A DNA stretch of 5,276 nucleotides, from positions 1 through 5,276 of the forward strand of contig JAFPDR010000216.1 in NCBI GenBank assembly GCA_017389885.1, read 5' to 3'. The position numbers and the translations under genes are program-made. Below, one piece after another: positions 1 through 4,534 of this stretch; position 1 is the first letter of the stretch, and each line of letters starts with the position of its first letter. Source of the stretch: Kiritimatiellia bacterium. Lineage in GTDB: Bacteria; Verrucomicrobiota; Kiritimatiellia; RFP12; UBA1067. The notes below the pieces were generated by a model, which saw only the letters and a program-made list of their open reading frames with translations, had not been told where the DNA came from and did not search any database.

Positions 1-294
1 GCCGAAGAACGCGGCGAAGTAGAGGACGACGAACGCCTTCGCGCCGAACGGCACCGCGCCGTTTGTGAGGAAGCGCGCCTTGAACGGGGTGCCGGTGAGC
101 GGACTCCCGTTCGGCTTGAAGAGGACGCCGGGGATGAGCTTGCCGTCCTCTCCGACGAAGTCCGGACACAGCGCGTGGAGCGCCATGTTGTGGAGGTCCA
201 TCTCCTTCACGATCGCCATCACCGCCACAATCGACACGGCGAGGCAGAGGACCGCGCGGCGGCGCTTAGATCCGTGAATGGGCACTTCCACCAT
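1..294 (-). CDS. C-terminal frame of a frameshifted membrane protein (partial at the left edge)
   Basis: This open frame runs from an ATG at 294 to the window edge without a stop (98 codons). It uses mostly G/C third positions, as real genes here do. It encodes a basic GSKRRR turn, then a hydrophobic helix (AVLCLAVSIVAVMAIV), a polar stretch with DLHN and FKPNG and TGTPFK motifs, and another hydrophobic stretch (AFVVLYFAAFFG) at the edge. I do not recognise the family. The ATG at 294 is probably not a true start: its first residues (MVEVPIH) are the out-of-frame reading of the end of the preceding frame (VWWKCPFT), and there is no good ribosome site. The better model is one protein of at least four membrane helices. 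In it, the frame starting at 479 passes into this one near 273, giving a natural junction of KCPFT followed by GSKRRR. The loss of one G from a GGG run would explain it. Confidence 0.6.
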   Translation of the reverse strand, partial: MVEVPIHGSKRRRAVLCLAVSIVAVMAIVKEMDLHNMALHALCPDFVGEDGKLIPGVLFKPNGSPLTGTPFKARFLTNGAVPFGAKAFVVLYFAAFFG

Positions 295-479
295 ACGAGC
301 GGCACGATGGCCGCGAAGAACGGGAGCGTCGCGAGCTCGAACGGAGAGTATCCGTCCTGGTCGAAGGCGTTCACGAGCGCGCCCGAGTCCATGACCGCCC
401 ATGTCGCGAGCAAAACAGCGACAAGGACAAACCACAGAACCGGCGCCGAATACCAGCGGGTCATAAAAGAGTCGTTCAT
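219..479 (-). CDS. N-terminal frame of a frameshifted membrane protein
   Basis: The frame starts MNDSFMTRWY and has two clear hydrophobic helices: about residues 11-30 (APVLWFVLVAVLLATWAVM) and about 48-65 (ELATLPFFAAIVPLVWW). A loop with DQDGYSPFE separates them. After KCPFT the frame changes character (DLSAAARSSASPCRLWR, poor GC3) and stops at 219, while the next frame carries the coding signal onward. The functional unit is therefore probably a single multi-pass inner-membrane protein interrupted by a -1 shift (pseudogene, programmed frameshift or sequencing error). The start at 479 is preferred over the longer frame from 545 because a TATAAT element ends only 7 bases upstream of it, so the longer N-terminus would lie upstream of the transcription start. 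The family is unknown. The gene is divergent from tadA. Confidence 0.65.
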   Translation of the reverse strand: MNDSFMTRWYSAPVLWFVLVAVLLATWAVMDSGALVNAFDQDGYSPFELATLPFFAAIVPLVWWKCPFTDLSAAARSSASPCRLWR

Positions 480-486
480 GGCTAAT

Positions 487-499
487 ATTATACCATAAC
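487..499 (-). promoter_or_regulatory. Extended -10 promoter of the membrane-protein gene
   Basis: On the minus strand the sequence reads GTTATGGTATAAT, with a perfect TATAAT at 492-487 preceded by TGG (the TGn extended -10 form). No convincing -35 box lies 16-18 bases upstream. The hexamer ends 7 bases before the ATG at 479, so transcription should start at or within a base or so of the start codon. There is no Shine-Dalgarno sequence. It is 10/13 identical to the element upstream of the tRNA and radical SAM genes. Confidence 0.7.
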
Positions 500-551
500 C
501 GACGCCGCTTCGGGCGCTCGTCGCGGGGCTCGCCCGAACCGCCAATCGCGC

Positions 552-564
552 AATTTGCTATAAT
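552..564 (+). promoter_or_regulatory. Extended -10 promoter of tadA
   Basis: AATTTGCTATAAT contains a perfect TATAAT at 559-564 with the TGn extension (TGC). Six bases (ACACGC) separate it from the ATG at 571, so the predicted transcription start is the A of the ATG. No recognisable -35 box or Shine-Dalgarno sequence is present. The element is 12/13 identical to those at 4333-4345 and 4470-4482. It sits in the 91-bp divergent gap with the opposite-facing promoter at 487-499. Confidence 0.75.
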
Positions 565-570
565 ACACGC

Positions 571-1035
571 ATGAGCGAAGAGGAAGAGAGAGACGTGAAG
601 TTCATGGAGATGGCGCTGCGCGAGGCGGAGAAGGCCGCGGCGGACGGCGAGGTGCCGACCGGATGCGTAGTAGTCGACGCGGAGGGACGCATCCTCGGGC
701 GCGCGCACAACCAGACCGAGGGGCTTCTCGACGCCACTGCGCACGCCGAGATGCTTGCGCTGACGGCGGCCTTCAACGCGCGCGGGAACTGGCGCCTCAC
801 CGGCACCACGGTCTACGTCACGAAGGAGCCGTGCCCCATGTGCGCGGGCGCGCTCGTGCTCGCAAGGCCCGCGCGCATCGTGTGGGGAGTATCAGACCCG
901 AAGCGCGGAGGCTCCACCGTCTTCGACATCTTCCGCCACCCCGGCATAAACCACCACCCCGAGCTCGCCGAAGGCGTGCTCGAGGAGCCGTGCCGGCTCG
1001 TGCTGCAGGAGTTCTTCCGCAGCCGCCGCGGCTAA
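571..1035 (+). CDS. tadA: tRNA-specific adenosine deaminase TadA
   Basis: TadA converts adenosine-34 to inosine in the anticodon of tRNA-Arg(ACG), a cytoplasmic and usually essential step for reading CGN codons. The 154-residue protein is of normal length for the family and collinear with Escherichia coli TadA as I recall it. The zinc and catalytic motifs are intact: HAE at residues 58-60 (His58 ligand, Glu60 proton shuttle) and PCPMC at 87-91 (Cys88 and Cys91 ligands). The family-typical tail FRHPGINH (121-128) and C-terminal FFRSRRG are present. The ATG at 571 is chosen because a TATAAT ends six bases before it; translation is probably leaderless. The gene stands alone on its strand. Its TAA overlaps the TAG of the convergent iron-sulphur gene by four bases, and the stop lies in the loop of a GC hairpin. 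The main alternative, another cytidine/deoxycytidylate-type deaminase, is unlikely given the whole-length match. Confidence 0.96.
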   Translation: MSEEEERDVKFMEMALREAEKAAADGEVPTGCVVVDAEGRILGRAHNQTEGLLDATAHAEMLALTAAFNARGNWRLTGTTVYVTKEPCPMCAGALVLARPARIVWGVSDPKRGGSTVFDIFRHPGINHHPELAEGVLEEPCRLVLQEFFRSRRG

Positions 1036-1046
1036 TCCGCCGCGGC
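1025..1046. terminator. GC-rich hairpin shared by the convergent tadA and NapH/NapG-like gene ends
   Basis: Two copies of the self-complementary octamer GCCGCGGC (1025-1032 and 1039-1046) can pair across a six-base loop (TAATCC), giving an 8-bp all-GC stem on either strand. The tadA stop begins at the loop, and the opposing gene's TAG overlaps it. No T-tract follows on either strand, so this is not a classical intrinsic terminator. It could be a bidirectional terminator or an mRNA 3'-end stabiliser. The same bases form a 12-bp direct repeat (CCGCCGCGGCTA at 1023-1034 and 1037-1048). A similar hairpin ends the MetH-like gene at 4511-4534. Confidence 0.4.
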
Positions 1047-2231
1047 TACGCGTATCGCGGGCTCGGGACGCGCCGCGCAGACGTGCTCGCACGCGCCGCA
1101 TCCGACGCATAGCTTGGCGTCGACGCTCGGGAGTCCGTCGACAACCGTGATCGCGCCCTTCGGACACTTCCGCGAGCACGCGACGCACTCGACCCCCTCC
1201 GTCGTCCTTATGCAGAGGTCCTTCTCGACATGGGCGAGTCCGACGCGGCACGAGCCCTTCTCGGACGCCTCGCCCGGGACGAGCGCACCGACCGGACACG
1301 CCTTCGCGCACTTGAACGCGCACGCCGTGCGGCAGAAGTCGTTCTGGAAGAACATCTCCGGCTGCCCGAAGCTCTTAAGCGCGACGGACTGGCGGAGGAT
1401 TCCGCTCGGACACGCCTTGATGCAGCGTCCGCACGCCACGCACTTCGCGTTGAAGCGCCTGCGGTTCAGCGCGCCGGGGGGCATGATGCTCGCGGGACGC
1501 TTCGGGACGAGCGGAAGCGACACCTCGGCGAAGCCTCCGTCCGTCGTCTTCTCCACCGCCTCCGCCGCGGCCAGCACCGCGACGCCCTGGAGCGCGTCGC
1601 GCCTCGTCACGCCATTGCCGCCGTCCTGCGACTTCGCGGACGTTTCCGCCTTCGCGAAACACGCCCTGCAGTTCGCGCACCCCTCGCCTACCTTGTGGCG
1701 GCACACGCTCTTCGCCGAAAGCGCCGAGAAGAGCGTTCCCGCCGGGCAAATCCAGTTGCACCAGATCCGCCCCTTCCCGACCGCCGCGAGGACCATCACG
1801 ACGGCGAAGAGAACGACTCCTGGGACGAAGAGCGCCATCGCCTTGCCGAAGATCGAGTACGGGGTGAGGAACCACGCGACGGCGCCGAATCCGCCGAGGA
1901 GCAGAGCCCAGAACACGACAAGGACGAGCGTGCGCACGATCTTCTGGCGCGGCGAGACCGGCAGCCTCGTGCAGACGCGGCGCACGTGCGTCTTCGGATG
2001 GAACACCCAGTTCACGAAGCTCTGCAGCGCGCCGAGCGGACACAGGCACTCGCAGAAGACGCGTCCGACAAGCGGCGTCGCGAGAAGCACGACGAGGAAC
2101 GCGACCGTTGCGGCCGGCTGTATCCTCAGTATCCCAGTCGAAGGCGCACCGAGGAACTCCCCGGCGGCCGCGGCGACGACTGCAAGCGCGACGGCGCGCT
2201 TGGCCCACTTCTTTGCGGTCTCGGACTTCAC
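1032..2231 (-). CDS. NapH-NapG-like fused membrane iron-sulphur protein
   Basis: This 399-residue protein should pass electrons between the quinone pool and a partner enzyme. The N-terminal half looks like NapH/YccM. It has four hydrophobic segments (about 12-28, 40-56, 100-122, 132-152), the paired CxxxCP motifs of that family (Cys60-Cys64 and Cys158-Cys162), and a Cys177/185/188/191 group that could bind one cluster. A twin-arginine sequence (VTRRDALQG, 208-216) and a short apolar run then lead into a second half resembling MauM/NapG ferredoxins, with four cysteine groups: 264/267/270/274, 300/304/308/312, 340/349/352/356 and 375/378/381/385. In nitrate-reductase systems NapH and NapG are separate proteins. 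The GTG start at 2231 overlaps the preceding gene's TGA as GTGA and has a perfect AGGAGG seven bases upstream. A far longer upstream frame is just antisense/alternate-frame readthrough over the reductase gene. No periplasmic nitrate reductase gene is nearby, so the partner is more likely the adjacent aldo/keto reductase. Confidence 0.85.
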   Translation of the reverse strand: MKSETAKKWAKRAVALAVVAAAAGEFLGAPSTGILRIQPAATVAFLVVLLATPLVGRVFCECLCPLGALQSFVNWVFHPKTHVRRVCTRLPVSPRQKIVRTLVLVVFWALLLGGFGAVAWFLTPYSIFGKAMALFVPGVVLFAVVMVLAAVGKGRIWCNWICPAGTLFSALSAKSVCRHKVGEGCANCRACFAKAETSAKSQDGGNGVTRRDALQGVAVLAAAEAVEKTTDGGFAEVSLPLVPKRPASIMPPGALNRRRFNAKCVACGRCIKACPSGILRQSVALKSFGQPEMFFQNDFCRTACAFKCAKACPVGALVPGEASEKGSCRVGLAHVEKDLCIRTTEGVECVACSRKCPKGAITVVDGLPSVDAKLCVGCGACEHVCAARPEPAIRVAAAD

Positions 2232-3478
2232 TTCGCCACCTCCTCGTCGATTAGCGAGTCGACCCACTTGTCGATCTCGCCGAGTTCCTTCGATATGTCT
2301 ATGCTCTGCGGACAGTGCATCTTGCAGCGGTTGCATCCGGTGCAGCGCTCGGCGCGGCGGAGCATGTCCGGCACGGCGGAGCGGTACATCGCGAGGGCCT
2401 CGCGCGCGGACGGAGCCTTCTCGGCCGTTATCACGGCGTTGCGGAACGTGAGGATCGCGGGAATGTCGAGTCCGAACGGACACGGCATGCAGTAGTTGCA
2501 GTAGTTGCACGGGATCGTGTGCAGCTTGATGAGCGCGACCGCCGCGCGCTCGAGCGCGGCGAGCTCCTTCTCGGTGCACGGAACGAGCGGGGAGAACGTC
2601 GCTATGTTCTCCTCGACGTGCGCGGTGCGCGTCATGCCGGAGAGGATCGTCATCACGTTCGGATAGGTCCCGCAGAACCGGAGCGCCCACTTCGCGAGCG
2701 ACGCATTCGGATCGAGCGGGGAGAGCTCGCGCGAAAGCGCGTAGTTCGGGCGCGCGAGGCGTCCGCCGAGAAGCGGCTCCATTATGACGACAGGAATGCC
2801 GAGCTCGGTGAGGCGTCCGTAGAGGTACTTCGCGTCGAGGTTCCGCGGATTCGTCTCCTGCGCGTGGAGCCAGTCCACGTAGTTCATCTGTATCTGGCAG
2901 AAGTCCCACTTGTACTTGTCGTTGTGCTCGAGGCACCACTCGAACGCCTTTGGGTCGCCGTGGTAGGAGAAGCCGAGGTTGCGGATGCGCCCCTCCCTGC
3001 GCAGCTCGACGCACCAGTCGAGCGCGCCGTTCTCGAGATAGCGCTTCGAGAACGTCGCGAACCCGTCGTTGCCGATCGCGTGCAGGAGGTAGTTGTCGAT
3101 GTAGTCGGTGCGCAGGAACCTGAGCGACGCCTCGAACATCTTCTTGCACTCCTCGAGCGGATACTGCTGGGGCGCGAAGTTCGAGAGCTTCGTCGCGATC
3201 ATGTAGTCCGACCGCTTGAAGCCGCTCTTCGCGAGCGCCTCGCCGAGGCGGCGCTCGGACTCGCCGCGGCAGTACGCGGGCGAAGTGTCGAAGTAGTTCA
3301 CGCCGTGCTCGAGCATCGTCTTCACCTGCGCGTCGAGCGTCGCCTGGTCGATCTCGGCGGCGGAGTATCCGTCGGGCGCCCAGCCGTTGGCGTGCCCGCC
3401 ATCCGTCGTCGGAAGCCGCATCGCGCCATATCCCAGGAGCGACACGGACTTCCCGTCCTTTGTCTTTCTTGTGGTCAT
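2228..3478 (-). CDS. Aldo/keto reductase with C-terminal ferredoxin-like [4Fe-4S] domain
   Basis: The 416-residue protein is an aldo/keto reductase barrel followed by an iron-sulphur tail. The catalytic tetrad of the superfamily is visible: Asp64 and Tyr69 in FDTSPAY, Lys97 in ATKLS and His133 in LLHAIGN. The tail has two cysteine groups: CNYCNYCMPCP (Cys324/327/330/333) and CTGCNRCKMHCP (Cys379/382/385/389), each fit for one [4Fe-4S] cluster. There is no signal peptide or membrane helix, so it is probably cytoplasmic. Such 'ferredoxin-type' aldo/keto reductases are common in anaerobes; the physiological substrate is generally unknown, and I cannot name it here. The ATG at 3478 opens directly on the family N-terminus (SVSLLGYGAMRLPT) and has a purine-rich ribosome site. 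The longer frame to 3685 overlaps the upstream radical SAM gene and is rejected. The gene lies 44 bp after that gene and overlaps the downstream iron-sulphur gene by four bases, suggesting electrons pass between the tail clusters and that membrane protein. Confidence 0.93.
   Translation of the reverse strand: MTTRKTKDGKSVSLLGYGAMRLPTTDGGHANGWAPDGYSAAEIDQATLDAQVKTMLEHGVNYFDTSPAYCRGESERRLGEALAKSGFKRSDYMIATKLSNFAPQQYPLEECKKMFEASLRFLRTDYIDNYLLHAIGNDGFATFSKRYLENGALDWCVELRREGRIRNLGFSYHGDPKAFEWCLEHNDKYKWDFCQIQMNYVDWLHAQETNPRNLDAKYLYGRLTELGIPVVIMEPLLGGRLARPNYALSRELSPLDPNASLAKWALRFCGTYPNVMTILSGMTRTAHVEENIATFSPLVPCTEKELAALERAAVALIKLHTIPCNYCNYCMPCPFGLDIPAILTFRNAVITAEKAPSAREALAMYRSAVPDMLRRAERCTGCNRCKMHCPQSIDISKELGEIDKWVDSLIDEEVAK
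2236..2244 (-). promoter_or_regulatory. Strong ribosome binding site for the NapH-NapG-like gene
   Basis: The minus strand reads AGGAGGTGG, including a perfect AGGAGG at 2244-2239. It lies seven bases before the GTG at 2231 and within the last codons of the upstream reductase. It fixes the GTG start and indicates coupled translation through the GTGA overlap. Confidence 0.8.
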
Positions 3479-3485
3479 GTATTCA

Positions 3486-3493
3486 CCCTTCCC
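3486..3493 (-). promoter_or_regulatory. Ribosome binding site of the aldo/keto reductase
   Basis: The minus strand reads GGGAAGGG, seven bases upstream of the ATG at 3478. It is a moderate Shine-Dalgarno match. It contrasts with the absence of any such site before the first gene of this transcript. Confidence 0.55.
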
Positions 3494-3522
3494 GCTTCCA
3501 GTCTTTCGACTTCTAAACTTTC

Positions 3523-4326
3523 CTACAGCCGTTCGATCGGCGTCTTGCGCCGAGAGCCCGGGAGGTCCGCCACGAAGCGCGGCAGCGCGAGTCCTCCGAT
3601 GCGCTCGGCGCAGTAGGACTCGATCTCCTTCGCCCTTTCGAGCGGGACGCCGAAGCGCTGGACCAGTCCGTCGACGGGATCGCACTGGAACACGTAGTAC
3701 GGACGAATCCGCGCGGCGGAGAGAGCGCGCAGCAGCGCGAGCATCCTGCGCGGCGTGTCGTTTACGCCGCGGAGAAGGACGGTCTGCGAGGAAACCGGTA
3801 TCCCTCTGTCGACGAGCCGCGCCGCGGCCTCACGCGCCCTCTTAGCCTCCGCCGCGGTGTTTACGTGCACGTTGGCCCAGACCTTGCCCCTGCCCTTTTT
3901 CGCGAGCATGCGCGCGAGAGCGTCCGTGATCCGAGCCGGGGTCGCCACCGGCGCGCGCGTGCAGATGCGTACGACCTCCACCTGGTCGAGAGAGGCGAAA
4001 GCGTCGACCAACCGCCCCACCTCCGCGTCGGAAAGCGTAAGCACGTCCCCGCCGGACAGCAGCACGTCGCGCACCTTCCTGTGGCGCTTCACGTATTCGA
4101 CGCACGCGGCGAGGCGCGCCGGAGAGTCGACTACCGGCGACTTCCCGAGGATGAACTTCCTCGTGCAGTGCGGACAGCGCCCGAAGCATCCGTCCGTCGT
4201 CATGACGAGCACGCGGTCAGGAAAACGCTGGCGAAGTCCGGCGGGGAGCCCTCCTCCTCCGGACAGCTCCCCGAAGGGATCGCGCGAGACGCCGTGCGTC
4301 GACATGCCTTTAGTTTTACAAGCCAT
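3523..4326 (-). CDS. Minimal KamA-family (lysine 2,3-aminomutase-like) radical SAM protein
   Basis: The 267-residue protein matches the core of lysine 2,3-aminomutase (KamA/YodO/EpmB family), which uses a [4Fe-4S] cluster, S-adenosylmethionine and PLP to move an amino group from C2 to C3. Visible residues: cluster motif CFGRCPHC (Cys47/51/54); Arg56 in CTRK, matching the substrate-carboxylate arginine; RDVLLSGGD (86-94); QTVLLRGVND (181-190); YVFQCD with Asp216; and FVADLPGSRRKTP, with Asp254 and Lys261 equivalent to the lysine-binding aspartate and the PLP lysine. Canonical enzymes are about 340-420 residues. This one lacks most of the N-terminal domain and ends six residues after the PLP lysine, so the C-terminal oligomerisation tail is missing, and the usual glycine-rich PGGGGK is PGSRRK. 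A TATAAT six bases before the ATG at 4326 supports that start over the upstream frame to 4413 and the Met at 4305. It may be a free lysine aminomutase, an EF-P-modifying EpmB-like enzyme, or act on another substrate. Confidence 0.85.
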   Translation of the reverse strand: MACKTKGMSTHGVSRDPFGELSGGGGLPAGLRQRFPDRVLVMTTDGCFGRCPHCTRKFILGKSPVVDSPARLAACVEYVKRHRKVRDVLLSGGDVLTLSDAEVGRLVDAFASLDQVEVVRICTRAPVATPARITDALARMLAKKGRGKVWANVHVNTAAEAKRAREAAARLVDRGIPVSSQTVLLRGVNDTPRRMLALLRALSAARIRPYYVFQCDPVDGLVQRFGVPLERAKEIESYCAERIGGLALPRFVADLPGSRRKTPIERL

Positions 4327-4332
4327 GTCTAC

Positions 4333-4345
4333 ATTATACCAAATT
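4333..4345 (-). promoter_or_regulatory. Extended -10 promoter of the radical SAM / reductase operon
   Basis: The minus strand reads AATTTGGTATAAT, with TATAAT at 4338-4333 and a TGG extension. Six bases (GTAGAC) separate it from the ATG at 4326, so the transcript should begin on the start codon. No clear -35 box or Shine-Dalgarno sequence is visible. The 13-mer is identical to the tRNA-Lys promoter 137 bp away. No terminator lies between the tRNA and this promoter, so read-through from the tRNA is also possible. Confidence 0.75.
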
Positions 4346-4374
4346 CGGCGACAGGGCGTTTCGGGAATCTGCAG

Positions 4375-4450
4375 TGGTCGGACTTGCGGGGCTCGGACCC
4401 GCGACCCCCTCATTAAAAGTGAGATGCTCTACCAGCTGAGCTAAAGTCCG
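4375..4450 (-). tRNA. tRNA-Lys (anticodon UUU)
   Basis: The 76-nt cloverleaf is complete with an encoded CCA. Acceptor arms CGGACTT and AAGTCCG pair over seven bases, with discriminator A. The D-stem GCTC/GAGC encloses AGCTGGTA. The anticodon arm TCTCA/TGAGG (one G-U pair at its top) has loop CTTTTAA, so the anticodon is TTT, for lysine. The variable loop is GGGTC. The T-stem GCGGG/CCCGC encloses TCCGAGC, where position 55 is C instead of the near-invariant T that becomes pseudouridine. A strong promoter lies just upstream on the same strand. The radical SAM gene starts 48 bases after the 3' end. Confidence 0.95.
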
Positions 4451-4469
4451 AGGTCGACGTTTGGCGGAT

Positions 4470-4498
4470 ATTATACCAAATTGATCGCGCCGATACAA
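4470..4498 (-). promoter_or_regulatory. Promoter of tRNA-Lys
   Basis: The minus strand has AATTTGGTATAAT at 4482-4470 (perfect TATAAT, TGn extension). A plausible -35 box, TTGTAT at 4498-4493, is separated from the -10 by exactly 17 bases. Transcription should start near 4463, giving a short 5' leader of about 13 nt before the mature tRNA at 4450. It is the only one of the four promoters here with a recognisable -35, as expected for a strong stable-RNA promoter. Confidence 0.8.
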
Positions 4499-4510
4499 TC
4501 GCCCCGCGGC

Positions 4511-4534
4511 CCCCGCGGCGGATCAGCCGCGGAG
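4511..4534 (-). terminator. GC-rich hairpin at the stop codon of the MetH-like gene
   Basis: On the minus strand, arms CCGCGGC and GCCGCGG pair around the loop TGATCC, in which the TGA is the stop codon. One G-U and one further G-C pair extend the stem to nine. No T-tract follows; a second GC-rich block (GGGGCCGCGGGG) does. The arrangement mirrors the tadA end (loop TAATCC). It probably acts at the 3' end of the transcript, separating it from the tRNA promoter that begins about 13 bp further on. Confidence 0.4.

Noticed and set aside
1032..3149. A 705-residue minus-strand open frame covering the NapH-NapG-like gene and much of the aldo/keto reductase region.
   Set aside because: Its first 300 or so residues are an arginine-rich out-of-frame reading of the reductase. 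The real start is the GTG at 2231, with AGGAGG and the GTGA overlap.
1114..3616. Long plus-strand open frames (1114-2451, 1230-2495, 2315-3616).
   Set aside because: They lie antisense to well-supported genes, have low-complexity Arg/Ala/Glu-rich translations and no recognisable domains. They are typical GC-rich shadows.
4339..4374. Possible riboswitch or T-box between tRNA-Lys and the radical SAM gene.
   Set aside because: The gap is only 48 bases, largely taken up by the promoter, and the predicted transcript has no 5' leader that could hold one.
3755..4444. Plus-strand frames opposite the radical SAM gene (3755-4444, 3865-4416).
   Set aside because: They are antisense to a gene with clear catalytic motifs, and they run into the tRNA.
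4486..4500. Small inverted repeat CGAT-TGT-ATCG overlapping the tRNA -35 region, considered as an operator.
   Set aside because: Four-base arms are expected by chance, and the bases are already explained by the TTGTAT -35 box.
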